From: an uncultured Pseudothermotoga sp.
Lineage (GTDB): Bacteria > Thermotogota > Thermotogae > Thermotogales > DSM-5069
Direction: 5' to 3'
NCBI GenBank assembly: GCA_937995655.1
Contig: CALKJI010000011.1
Coordinates: forward strand, 62,001-126,000
DNA length: 64,000 bases
Both the position numbers and the translations under genes were made by a program. The notes under the pieces were generated by a model. The model searched no databases, had not been told where the DNA came from, and saw only the letters and a list, made by a program, of their open reading frames with translations. Positions 47,969 through 57,735 of the stretch are shown piece by piece (position 1 is the first letter of the stretch; each line of letters starts with the position of its first letter).

Positions 47969-49631
47969 CTGCTGCTCCTAAGGCACCGGTTAGAATCGGT
48001 TCTGGTGGAATTGTGATTTGGATGTCAAGGACTTTCTCAAGGGCCTTTTTTACACCTTCGTTCAATGCCACACCACCGGTCAAGACTACTGGCGGTGCAC
48101 CTTTTACCCGCTCGTACATGGCACCTATTCTTTTCGCAATTGCTTTGTGAATTGCGTAGAGTATGTCTTCTCTCTTGTGGCCAGAAGCTCTGAGTGAAAC
48201 TACCTCAGATTCTGCAAAAACAGTACAGACACTGCTGATATCTATTTCCTTGGAATGTTGTAACGACAAACCACCTATTTTTTGTAGTGGTACGTCGAGA
48301 ACATCTGCCATGACTTCGAGAAACCTACCGGTTCCCGCAGCACATTTGTCGTTCATGGCAAACTCAACGACCTTGCCATCTTCGATCTTTATTACCTTGC
48401 TATCTTGCCCTCCTATGTCAATTATTGTCCTGATCTTGGGCATGAGGAAATGAACACCCCTCGCATGGCAAGTGATCTCCGTTATTTGTTCATTTGCAAA
48501 ATCAAGTGCCGCCCTTCCATAACCAGTACAAACAAGGTAGATCCTTTCACGGGGCCTTTTGAATTTCTCAACAACATCGTTATAGAGCTTTTTTGCCGTG
48601 ACTGCCGGATAAGCTCCTGTCTTCACAACGTTCTTATACACGACTCTTTTCTCCGCGTCAATAACAGCGATTTTTGTCGTAGTCGAACCACTGTCGATGC
48701 CAACGAATAGATCAAACATTTTTTCACAACCACTCCCTTTGTTCATTGAGAATTCCATTAATGCTTGGATCCTTGTTTTGATTTGAGCATTCAGCTGAGG
48801 TGTCATGTCATTTTCTATAACAACAAATGGCATCTTGATCTTTCGCAATTCCTGTTCGTCAAAATTGTAAAAGTCACAAAATTTGATCGTGTGAAGAACT
48901 ATCATAGTAGGCTTTGTTATATTGATCAACTCCGATAAATTTCTTTTCGGGGCGAACCTCAGACACGTCAATTTTCTGTTTAGAATCCTGTATGCAATTC
49001 TTCGAAAAATATTGCTATCATCTGAGAGGTTTGAAATCATGGAATAAGCGCCCGAACAGGTTGCATTGATGACACTACCACCACTTTCTTCTATTATCTG
49101 GACTAAATTTTCTTCAATAGGTGCACCCAAGACTAAGACAACTTTGTCTTTCAACTTTGTGGAACCTACCCACTTTTGTTTGGTAATCTTTTCATAGAGA
49201 TCTCTAGCCTCACTTAGATCTTCTGATAAGGCTTTTTCCAGCAGTTGTAATTGCTTCTCGAAAATCTTTTGTGCTTGAGAGAGCTTCTGATCGCTGACTT
49301 CACCAAAAATAGATTTCAAAAATTGCCATAGTGTCTTCAGATCATTGGACAGTTCTGTTACCGCTTCGGGGGTTGAAATAACAGGGATATGTAACGGGAA
49401 AATTTTATTTGTCTGTTTTAGAAAGTCCGCAGTTCTTCTCGCTGAATCACACGAATCAATCCAAATGACTACATCGTCACTGTGAACCGAAAGAACCGAT
49501 CTTCTGCATAGTGAGCAGATATTAGGATTGAGCCTGTCGAATTCACAACCAAGGTTTTCGACTCTTTTAAAGGGTACTCCGAGTGCCACAAAGAACTCGA
49601 AAGGAACCATCGGACAATTGTATACGATCAT
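47940..49631 (-). CDS. Fusion: N-terminal 2-hydroxyacyl-CoA dehydratase (HgdB)-like domain + C-terminal BadF/BcrA/HgdC-type ATPase activator
   Basis: N-term PMVPFEFFVALGVPFKRVENLGC..., NICSLCRRS, WIDSCDSARRT, NATCSGAYS; C-term FVGIDSGSTTTKIAVID, IDIGGQDSKVIKI, NDKCAAGTGRFLEVMADVL, VVLTGGVALNEGVKKALE. Confidence 0.88.
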   Translation of the reverse strand: MIVYNCPMVPFEFFVALGVPFKRVENLGCEFDRLNPNICSLCRRSVLSVHSDDVVIWIDSCDSARRTADFLKQTNKIFPLHIPVISTPEAVTELSNDLKTLWQFLKSIFGEVSDQKLSQAQKIFEKQLQLLEKALSEDLSEARDLYEKITKQKWVGSTKLKDKVVLVLGAPIEENLVQIIEESGGSVINATCSGAYSMISNLSDDSNIFRRIAYRILNRKLTCLRFAPKRNLSELINITKPTMIVLHTIKFCDFYNFDEQELRKIKMPFVVIENDMTPQLNAQIKTRIQALMEFSMNKGSGCEKMFDLFVGIDSGSTTTKIAVIDAEKRVVYKNVVKTGAYPAVTAKKLYNDVVEKFKRPRERIYLVCTGYGRAALDFANEQITEITCHARGVHFLMPKIRTIIDIGGQDSKVIKIEDGKVVEFAMNDKCAAGTGRFLEVMADVLDVPLQKIGGLSLQHSKEIDISSVCTVFAESEVVSLRASGHKREDILYAIHKAIAKRIGAMYERVKGAPPVVLTGGVALNEGVKKALEKVLDIQITIPPEPILTGALGAAVIGYQKEWL

Positions 49632-50887
49632 TCTATCATCTCCAGGAATGCCTCTATGCGTGTTCTATACTGAGCAGCAGATTGATTGGTGTGATCAACG
49701 CAGTCACCGTCTAATGACAAGAATGGTATTCCAATTTGTTCAAAGTTTTCCTTCAGTAGAGTAACGGATCCAGAGGACTGCTTGCAACCCCAATGGTTGA
49801 AATGGATTGCTCCCTTAACCTTAAAATCCTTCGCGAGCCTTAACGCGAAATCAGCTCTTCTTGAGAGATCACCTATCTGTGGGTTTTTCAAGAGTTTTTC
49901 TGATAAAGATTCTACAGGCCTTTGTGGATCCGGATTCCAGTAAAGCCAATCCCATTCAAATTCAGTTGTTGCGATCATGAATCTGGAATTTTTTGAGAAA
50001 ATATTGTACAGTTCATTGTCATAATAAGGTACCAAATGAAGCCACAACAACCTTATTCTGTTGTTATTCGTTGCATGTTCTTCCCGTTTCAGCAAAGTCC
50101 TTGCTGCCTTCAGTAATTGATTTGGTCTTAGATGAAAGGCATAGAGAACATTCACATGTTGATAGAGATCCATGAGAATAGGATTTTCACAAAGTTTTGA
50201 ATAGTATTCTCTGATTATATCAAGTGATTGCTTTTCCTCGGTGATAATTCTTTGAAGTGCTGAATAGTTGAATCTTTTCTTGAGCTGATTTTCAAGTGAA
50301 TATATGAGATTCTCAAGCTGTTTGGTCACGTAAGCTCGGTTCTGCTGGTTATCTTCGCGTGGAACATCGATCACATGAATGGGAATGGAATTTATTGAAG
50401 CATAGGTGGTGAAAGTGGGAATATTTCCGTCACACAGGATATTTGTGGTACCAACAAAGAGCGGCTTGGGTAAGATATTGAGTAAGGCTATCCCAATACC
50501 CGTTCTGTGAAAGGTGCACAGATTTCTTGAAATACCAAAACCTTCAGCTTTTGTGATTGCCAGATCTTCCAAAAACATAGAGGCAAACATTCCAGCGAGT
50601 CCCTCGGCGGAGACACAGTTTAAACCAAAAGAAAAGGCGATCTCCACTGGAAAGAACATGTTTACCCAAGCTGTCTTCTTACCATTCACGGCAGTGCAGA
50701 CTGCGTCTAATGCAAAGTAGTCCATCCAAGTGGTGAAGTCATTTCTCGCAAAGGCGACCACTCTTCTTCTTGAGAGCTCCAAATTGAGTCCTACCTTTAG
50801 CAAAATTTCTACAACTCTTGGTTTATGGAAATGTTTTCTTAAGATTTTTCCAAATCCAACACTCTTTTTACTCATAGATACCCCCAA
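49628..50887 (-). CDS. 2-hydroxyacyl-CoA dehydratase D-component-like / double-cubane-cluster-like subunit
   Basis: Conserved-position cysteines NLCTFHR, ILCDGNIPT, HWGCKQSSGS, GDCVD; overlaps the activase fusion gene by 4 nt. Start may be internal (M at 50875). Confidence 0.82.
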   Translation of the reverse strand: MGVSMSKKSVGFGKILRKHFHKPRVVEILLKVGLNLELSRRRVVAFARNDFTTWMDYFALDAVCTAVNGKKTAWVNMFFPVEIAFSFGLNCVSAEGLAGMFASMFLEDLAITKAEGFGISRNLCTFHRTGIGIALLNILPKPLFVGTTNILCDGNIPTFTTYASINSIPIHVIDVPREDNQQNRAYVTKQLENLIYSLENQLKKRFNYSALQRIITEEKQSLDIIREYYSKLCENPILMDLYQHVNVLYAFHLRPNQLLKAARTLLKREEHATNNNRIRLLWLHLVPYYDNELYNIFSKNSRFMIATTEFEWDWLYWNPDPQRPVESLSEKLLKNPQIGDLSRRADFALRLAKDFKVKGAIHFNHWGCKQSSGSVTLLKENFEQIGIPFLSLDGDCVDHTNQSAAQYRTRIEAFLEMIE

Positions 50888-50947
50888 AGTTTGCTAAAAA
50901 ACAGTATACTATATTTTGTGAATGCGATTGTTTATGGAGGGAAAAAT

Positions 50948-52744
50948 GTGTGTGGAGTCTTCGGAATCGTTTATAAGGAACAGAGAGAAGATCTTGGTGA
51001 AATACTGACTGACGCTGCATACAGGCTAGTTTACAGAGGTTATGACTCCGTTGGAGTCTCTGCGGTCACCAAGGACGGAAAAACAGAAATTCGTAAAGAT
51101 GTTGGGATAGTGGATGAGGTGGAGAAGAGATTGAATTTCAAAGAACTGAAAGGATTCAAAGGAATAGCCCAACTCAGATGGGCCACCTTTGGTGTACCAT
51201 CTCAAAAGAATGCGCAGCCCCATTATGATTGCGATAAGGATATGGTAGGAGCCCACAATGGTAACATAGTAAACACCGTCCAACTCAGAAAAATGTTTCT
51301 CGAGGAAGGGCACACGATCAGGAGTGAAAATGATGGTGAAATAGTTGTTCATGCCATCGAGAAATTTTACGATCAGCTTAAAGATATGAACAAGGCAATT
51401 CAAAAAGCTTCTGAACTTTTGAAAGGCGATTTTGCCTGTGTTATCACTCGTGCCGATGATGATAAGATGTACTGCGTCAAACGTGGATCATCGCTCTACC
51501 TTGGAGTCGGAAGAGACTTTGTTTGTACTTCATCTGATCTGCCATCGATCATCCCTTTGACAAGGAGAATAGTTCCATTGAAAGATGGGGAGTATGTTGA
51601 ATTCACCTGGAACAGTTTCAGCATAAGGAGTATTGAAACAGGAGAGCTAATAGAGAGGGAACCACAGATAGTTGATATATCTTCTGAGGCGACCTCAAAA
51701 TCTGGGTATGATCACTACATGTTGAAAGAGATATACGAGCAACCAGAACGAGTCTCCGCTTTACTCGAATTTTTGAAATTTGACATGGATCTGGCCAGAT
51801 ATGTGAATATCTTAGTAAAGGCAAGACATATATTCTTGGTTGGCGCCGGCAGCTCGTACCACGCTGCACTCGTTGGCAGCTATTTCTTCAACAAATTGGC
51901 GAACAGGATTGCAATACCATGTGAAGCCGGAAGATTCATCGAAAATTACGCAAATTCTGTCAAACAAGACGATGTTGTCATACTTGTTTCACAAAGTGGT
52001 GAAACAAAGGATGTGATAAATGTACTCAACAACATTGAAGGAAGAACTACGATTCTATCCATTGTAAATGTTATGGGTTCAACGGTTATGATGAGAAGTC
52101 TTCTGAACATACCTTTGTGTTGTGAAATCGAGATCTCTGTCCCTGCAACCAAGACCTTTATGAATCAACTCGCGACCTTCTACTATCTTGCTGCCAAGAT
52201 GAGTTTCGAAGATCAATTTTTGAAAGATTTAAAGACACTCCCCGATCTTGTGAGGAAAACCTTGCAGATGAGTGAAGCTCAGGTACAAGACATGATCAAT
52301 TCGCAGATAGATTTTGTAAACTCTTACATGCTTGGATATGGTCTCATGCACGGAGTTGCGCTTGAGGGAGCCTTAAAGATAAAGGAAGTTGTGTATAATC
52401 ATTTTGAAGGTCTCTTTTCATCTGAATTCAAGCATGGCCCACTTTCGTCTGTTTGTGAAAATTACCCTGTGTTCTTCATTACACACAGCTCTCAAGCAAA
52501 CATAATCATATCGCATATAAATGAAGTTACCTGTCGAAAGGGACTTGCAATAGTTCTTAGTGACGAGTCTGAGGAAATCTTTTCAAATGCAACAAAGTCA
52601 ATTGAGTATCCAAAGTGTCCTTGGTATCTTTCACCTTTTGCGGCTACGGTACCACTACAACTTTTTGCTTACCATTTATCGGTCAAGAGTGGGAAAAATC
52701 CAGATCTTCCAAGGAATTTGTCGAAGACAGTAACAGTTGATTGA
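50948..52744 (+). CDS. glmS: Glutamine--fructose-6-phosphate aminotransferase (isomerizing)-like
   Basis: GTG start giving (M)CGVFGIVYKE (N-terminal Cys nucleophile), two SIS domains (GAGSSYHAALVGSYFF, SQSGETKDVINVL), C-term PRNLSKTVTVD; SD GGAGGG. Confidence 0.92.
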   Translation: MCGVFGIVYKEQREDLGEILTDAAYRLVYRGYDSVGVSAVTKDGKTEIRKDVGIVDEVEKRLNFKELKGFKGIAQLRWATFGVPSQKNAQPHYDCDKDMVGAHNGNIVNTVQLRKMFLEEGHTIRSENDGEIVVHAIEKFYDQLKDMNKAIQKASELLKGDFACVITRADDDKMYCVKRGSSLYLGVGRDFVCTSSDLPSIIPLTRRIVPLKDGEYVEFTWNSFSIRSIETGELIEREPQIVDISSEATSKSGYDHYMLKEIYEQPERVSALLEFLKFDMDLARYVNILVKARHIFLVGAGSSYHAALVGSYFFNKLANRIAIPCEAGRFIENYANSVKQDDVVILVSQSGETKDVINVLNNIEGRTTILSIVNVMGSTVMMRSLLNIPLCCEIEISVPATKTFMNQLATFYYLAAKMSFEDQFLKDLKTLPDLVRKTLQMSEAQVQDMINSQIDFVNSYMLGYGLMHGVALEGALKIKEVVYNHFEGLFSSEFKHGPLSSVCENYPVFFITHSSQANIIISHINEVTCRKGLAIVLSDESEEIFSNATKSIEYPKCPWYLSPFAATVPLQLFAYHLSVKSGKNPDLPRNLSKTVTVD

Positions 52745-52755
52745 GGAGGTGAAGC

Positions 52756-52953
52756 ATGCCAATCTATAGATATTACTGTTTTAAATGTAAAAAGGAATAC
52801 AAGATACTGATGAGCATGAGGGATGAAGATCCCAAGTGTCCTGAGTGTGGAGAAAAGATGGAAAAACAGTTGCCGAGAATCCAGATAAAAAACAGTCGTA
52901 GCTCTTCTTGCTCATCCGGTAGCTGCTCAGGCTGTAGTGGATGTTCATCATAA
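52756..52953 (+). CDS. FmdB-family zinc-ribbon protein with Ser/Cys/Gly-rich tail
   Basis: MPIYRYYCFKCKKEYKILMSMRDEDPKCPECGEKMEKQ; tail SRSSSCSSGSCSGCSGCSS. Confidence 0.9.
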   Translation: MPIYRYYCFKCKKEYKILMSMRDEDPKCPECGEKMEKQLPRIQIKNSRSSSCSSGSCSGCSGCSS

Positions 52954-52978
52954 AGGTTGATTATGAGGAGTGAAAAGA

Positions 52979-55348
52979 ATGAAAGTGAAATATGAAGATC
53001 TCGTCTATAAATGTCCATATTTACCGGATTTTTCCACGAGTGCTGAACTTGAATCAACAGAAAGTTTCATAGGTCAGGAGAGGGCTAAGAAGGCTATTGA
53101 AGGAGCACTGAGAATAAATGAAAAGGGGTTCAATGTTTTTGTTGTAGGTGTGCCGGGGACAGGTAGGAGGAGTTTTATCACATCCTATCTTGAAAAACAA
53201 GCCATGAAAATGGCAACACCTAAAGACTGGGTGTACGTTTACAACTTTTCGAATCCTTCTGAACCAAAGGCAATTTCACTTGATCCTGGAAGAGGTTCAC
53301 AATTCAAAATGGACATGCAAAAACTATCAGAGGAAGTAATCGAATCTATTGAAAAAATATTTGAAAGCGAAGATTATGCGGCAAAAAAGTCTGAACTGGA
53401 AGATGACTACATGAACAAAAAAACTCAGTTGTGGGAGGAACTACAGCAGAAGGCTAAGGAACTTGGTTTCTCGGTGCAACTCACTCCGACAGGAGTTGTG
53501 AGCGTTCCGATCTATGAAGGGAAACCTGTCACCCAAGAGATACTCGATTCCCTACCCGAGGATGTAAAACAAACCTTCAATGAAAATAGCAGAAAACTTA
53601 AACATATCATTGAGGGCACTTTATATAAATCGAGAAAACTTGATAGAGAGTTCAAGGAAAAACTCAAAGAATTAGATAGGTATGCCGCACTCTTTACCAT
53701 TGGCGCACTCTTTGATGAGATGCGAAAGCAGTATGAATCAAACTACGATGTGGTTCAGTACTTGACAGATGTCGAAAATGATATACTGAACAACTTAGCG
53801 GACTTGAGGAGTGAAGAGACGGAGCTGCGACAACTTTACAAAAAAAGATACTCAGTGAACTTGATAGTGGATAATTCACACACGTTAGGTGCGCCTGTAG
53901 TTTATGAGAGGAATCCAACCTACTCCAATCTTGCAGGGAAGGTGGAATATTACAGTAAAGGTGGTGTGTTGTTTACAGACTTCACCTTTATAAAGGCAGG
54001 CGCGCTACACAAAGCAAATGGTGGTTTTCTCATACTCGAGGCTGAAAGCCTGCTCAGAAACCCATATGCATGGGAGTATCTCAAAAGGGCTTTACTTTCC
54101 GAAGAGATCACCATCGAGAATTTGGAAAGTGCTCTTGGGTTTTCAAATGTAGTCTCTCTTAAACCCCAGCCTATACCGTTGAATGTTAAGGTCTTCCTTA
54201 TCTCTTCCCCCAGACTATACTACCTGATGTATACCTACGATGAAGATGTGAGAAAGCTTTTCAGAATAAAGAGTGAATTTGACTGGGAAGTAGAAGCTGA
54301 TGAAGAGAATGTCAAGAAGTATCTTGGTTTTATTTCATCGACGTGTTGCAAATATCAACTATCACATTTAGACAAAAAAGCAATCGAAAAAGTGCTTTGG
54401 TATTCTTCAAGACTTGCCGCAGATAGAGAAAAACTTTCGGTACGATTTGGAGAAATAAGTGGATTGATAAGAGAATCCTGCAGTGTGGCTTCGCAACGGA
54501 ATGAAAAAGTGGTGCGTGAAGAGGATGTGAAAAAGGCTATAGAACAGATGGAGGAAAGAGTAAACCTGATACAGATCAAATATGATTCTCAAATAAAATC
54601 ATACGATTTGATGGTCGAAACAACGGGAAAGAAGATCGGGCAAGTTAACGGTCTGACTGTTTTGGATCTTGCTGACCATACCTTCGGAATCCCTGTGAAA
54701 ATCACAGCCAAAACTCACCTTGGTAAACCAGGTGTTGTCGATATCCATAGAGAATCAGACCTGAGTGGTAAGATTCACAGCAAGGCCGTTTTGACCATAG
54801 AAGGATTCTTTGGCGAGCGTTATGCCCAACAGACTCCACTATCAATAAGTGCTTCGATGAGTTTCGAGCAAGTATACAGCATCGTTGAAGGAGACAGTGC
54901 GTCTGTAGCGGAAGTTGTAGCACTCATAAGTGCAATAGCTAAGATACCAGTCAATCAAGAGATTGCCGTGACTGGTTCCATGAACCAGCATGGAGAAGTA
55001 CAGCCAGTTGGTGGAGTCACCGAGAAGGTCGAGGGTTTCCATAGAGCATGCAAGCTTCGAGGTTTAACGGGAAATCAGGGTGTTATCATACCAAAGACGA
55101 ATCTAAAAAATCTCATACTGAAAGAGGATGTTCTAAACGATATAAAAAACGGATTGTTCCATATCTGGGCAATCGAAAACATTGATGAAGCCATCGAGAT
55201 CTTGACAGGCCAGAAAGCCGGTAAGTTGACCCAAAGCGGCAACTATGAACGTGGATCGGTAAACGATCGAGTTGTCAAAGCTTTAAAGAAAGCTAAAGAA
55301 CTAGCCGGCGGTAAAGATAGTAGTAAAGGGAAAAAAAGAGCAAAGTGA
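52979..55348 (+). CDS. ATP-dependent protease, LonB/LonC-like (S16)
   Basis: GQERAKKAIEGALRINEKGFNVFVVGVPGTGRRS, ADHTFGIPVKITAKTHLGKPGVVDIHRESDLSGKIHSKAVLTIEGFF, EGDSASVAEVVALISAIAKIPVNQEIAVTGSMNQHGEVQPVGGVTEKVEGF (Ser/Lys dyad region). Confidence 0.94.
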   Translation: MKVKYEDLVYKCPYLPDFSTSAELESTESFIGQERAKKAIEGALRINEKGFNVFVVGVPGTGRRSFITSYLEKQAMKMATPKDWVYVYNFSNPSEPKAISLDPGRGSQFKMDMQKLSEEVIESIEKIFESEDYAAKKSELEDDYMNKKTQLWEELQQKAKELGFSVQLTPTGVVSVPIYEGKPVTQEILDSLPEDVKQTFNENSRKLKHIIEGTLYKSRKLDREFKEKLKELDRYAALFTIGALFDEMRKQYESNYDVVQYLTDVENDILNNLADLRSEETELRQLYKKRYSVNLIVDNSHTLGAPVVYERNPTYSNLAGKVEYYSKGGVLFTDFTFIKAGALHKANGGFLILEAESLLRNPYAWEYLKRALLSEEITIENLESALGFSNVVSLKPQPIPLNVKVFLISSPRLYYLMYTYDEDVRKLFRIKSEFDWEVEADEENVKKYLGFISSTCCKYQLSHLDKKAIEKVLWYSSRLAADREKLSVRFGEISGLIRESCSVASQRNEKVVREEDVKKAIEQMEERVNLIQIKYDSQIKSYDLMVETTGKKIGQVNGLTVLDLADHTFGIPVKITAKTHLGKPGVVDIHRESDLSGKIHSKAVLTIEGFFGERYAQQTPLSISASMSFEQVYSIVEGDSASVAEVVALISAIAKIPVNQEIAVTGSMNQHGEVQPVGGVTEKVEGFHRACKLRGLTGNQGVIIPKTNLKNLILKEDVLNDIKNGLFHIWAIENIDEAIEILTGQKAGKLTQSGNYERGSVNDRVVKALKKAKELAGGKDSSKGKKRAK

Positions 55349-55351
55349 TAT

Positions 55352-56011
55352 TCAATGCTGCTTTTTCTCAAAATTCATCTCGGCTATGGATTTTTGTAGA
55401 TACAATGGTTCCAGTGCCTCTGGCTCGATAATTATCTTTGACTGTGCTTGCATTAAAACTTTTGCAGCCAGGACTTCTCCCTTTATGGTTTCAAGTTCAT
55501 CAGAACAAATAATCCCAAGACCTTCAAAATAATCTTTTGCATCACCTGCGATTATGGGGTCTTTGGAGTTTCTTATATAACCTTTTGCAACTTCAATTTC
55601 TGCCACCATGGGGCTGAATATCTCTTCGCCCTGCCTATAAGATGCAAAATATACAAATCCTTCTCTTGCCTTTTTGACAACAATTATTTCACCTCGGTGG
55701 TAAGAGAAGTTTTTCGCTACGAGTTCTGTTGAAGTAACTGGGATGACCTTTTTTGAAAAAGAACAAGCCATACCCTGAATAAAAGCGATCCCTATTCTCA
55801 AGCCAGTCAAACTCCCTGGTCCTATGCCACAGCCAAAATAGTCTATGTCGTCAATAGGTTTGTTAATGCAATCGAGAAAGCCTTTCACAAGCGGTGCAAT
55901 TTTACTTGCATGCTTTTCTAAACCTTTATAGGTAAAGGTGAAAATATTTTGCTCATCTGCGTAAGAAAGGACTAAGACTTCCGATGAACTATCGAGTGCG
56001 AAGATCTTCAT
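55352..56011 (-). CDS. tsaB: tRNA threonylcarbamoyladenosine biosynthesis protein TsaB
   Basis: MKIFALDSSSEVLVLSY, FGCGIGPGSLTGLRIGIAFIQGMA. Confidence 0.92.
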   Translation of the reverse strand: MKIFALDSSSEVLVLSYADEQNIFTFTYKGLEKHASKIAPLVKGFLDCINKPIDDIDYFGCGIGPGSLTGLRIGIAFIQGMACSFSKKVIPVTSTELVAKNFSYHRGEIIVVKKAREGFVYFASYRQGEEIFSPMVAEIEVAKGYIRNSKDPIIAGDAKDYFEGLGIICSDELETIKGEVLAAKVLMQAQSKIIIEPEALEPLYLQKSIAEMNFEKKQH

Positions 56012-57726
56012 AACATTCCTCCAATGAACTCCTGTAGGTCCTGTGAATGCTCACAAGATATGAAAAAAATTGTATTCTCTATATATCTGTCAAAGAGTAG
56101 ATCACCCACTCGAAACAAAATTCTGTCAGTCTGCACAACTCTGACCTTGCTTGAAAGTTTTTCCAAAAGCTTGTTGTAGCTTTCCTCAGCTACCGAGTCT
56201 GCCAAGGCAACAAAAACGATCTTACCACCATTTTGATGATATGAGACAAGATTAGCGATCTCAAAATCGTTCAAAGCCATGGACTCAGAGAATGCTCCTT
56301 TTTTCGGCAGAGGTAGAAGAAAGTAAGACGTACTTGGAACTCTCTTCAAGTATGTTAAATTGTATTTTACCTGAAAACCTCGCTGGGTGAGATACTCCTC
56401 TAGAACTTTGAAGAAACCCCCATAGGCATTTTCATGTGATTGATCTATCATCAGTAGATCTTTCTTAATCTCTAACAAGCTAGTCTGTGCTTTGTGACCA
56501 TTCAAAAAGATGGTCACGGTGTGAGTCCCAGCTGTTAAATCTTGAAATGAGAATCTAAATTCTGTCTTTGTGCGCCCTTCAATCAATGTCTGCATCGATT
56601 TGAATTGATTTGCCACATAGACTTGCAGATCGCATTGAGCTGGCTCATAGGAACTGTTTATCAAGTCAAAGTAGATATCGGCACCACTTCCCATAGGATT
56701 TGTTCTGAGATTAACCACGTAAACGTCGCCTCGTTGGACCCAAATGGGAGCGGTGATGATCTCGTCCCAGTCACTTTGGATCACATATAGAAAGTACCAT
56801 TCGTAACCATCTACAGGTTCACAAACATACCGTGTTGTGAATTTGCCAGAATTAATTCTCCAAGTTTTCACATCGCCACTTTGAGAAACCAACGTCGCTT
56901 CAAAAAAAGGTTCATCATCTTGCAGTTCAATTTCAAAAACCAGCTGGGTTGCATCCTTGAGAATCGATCCCATCCATTGATCGTTACATTTGAAAACAAC
57001 CTTTGCCGTCCTATCTTCACTGGCGTATACCCGTCTGTTTCTCAGAGCTTCCATAATTGAATCGTAAGTAAGGGAATTTGCAATTATGACAGTTCTGGTA
57101 TCATTAGCCGAACCCCAATTTGGTCGATGATTGTCCTGATTAGCCGTCGCTCCTACGTGCCATCCTTTGTTGAGTGCAAGCTTATAGTTTGAATACATTT
57201 CTTTGGTTATGGTTCTGTTGGAAGTATTCCCATTGCCCAGTTCGATGAGGTTTATATATTGATCTGCCTCAAGGTCGTAATCAAAGTCATAAAAGTTGCC
57301 ATAGGTCACACCAGGGTGATTGAATTGAGCCAGCGCTTTGTTCTGTACGATCCACTTGTAGAGAGCTTTTAAGTCGGACTCATTTCTATCGGTCCAAGTA
57401 TCTGTCCCATAGACATTTATGTGTCCAACCCCACCAGTCCACTCAAAACCCCACAGGGCTACAAATCTACCGTTTTGTGTCTTTTCTTGGGCTATCGACT
57501 TAGTCAAAAATAGTTTGTCCTTCCCCCCAAAGGTTTGTCTAAAGTAGTAAGCATGATCTGTTATGGCTTGAACATCTACGTATTGCCTTGCATGATCGTA
57601 AGCTTGTGCTGGCGTACCTTGACCATCTGAGAAACTTGTGTGTGCATGAATGTTGGCAAAATAGAAATTGTAAGCAAAGAGCACCAAAGAACCTATTGCA
57701 AAGAAAAATGTGAATAATTTTCTCAC
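56008..57726 (-). CDS. Secreted CehA/McbA-type PHP-domain metallohydrolase
   Basis: Signal peptide then FANIHAHTSFSDGQGTPAQAYDHARQYVDVQAITDHAYYF; NQDNHRPNWGSANDTRTVI. Confidence 0.87.
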   Translation of the reverse strand: MRKLFTFFFAIGSLVLFAYNFYFANIHAHTSFSDGQGTPAQAYDHARQYVDVQAITDHAYYFRQTFGGKDKLFLTKSIAQEKTQNGRFVALWGFEWTGGVGHINVYGTDTWTDRNESDLKALYKWIVQNKALAQFNHPGVTYGNFYDFDYDLEADQYINLIELGNGNTSNRTITKEMYSNYKLALNKGWHVGATANQDNHRPNWGSANDTRTVIIANSLTYDSIMEALRNRRVYASEDRTAKVVFKCNDQWMGSILKDATQLVFEIELQDDEPFFEATLVSQSGDVKTWRINSGKFTTRYVCEPVDGYEWYFLYVIQSDWDEIITAPIWVQRGDVYVVNLRTNPMGSGADIYFDLINSSYEPAQCDLQVYVANQFKSMQTLIEGRTKTEFRFSFQDLTAGTHTVTIFLNGHKAQTSLLEIKKDLLMIDQSHENAYGGFFKVLEEYLTQRGFQVKYNLTYLKRVPSTSYFLLPLPKKGAFSESMALNDFEIANLVSYHQNGGKIVFVALADSVAEESYNKLLEKLSSKVRVVQTDRILFRVGDLLFDRYIENTIFFISCEHSQDLQEFIGGML

Positions 57727-57735
57727 AAGATCACC

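Noticed and set aside
50888-50947. Possible glmS ribozyme upstream of the glmS-like gene
   Set aside because: Only ~60 nt separate the start from the divergent gene, too short for the ribozyme, and no core motif seen.
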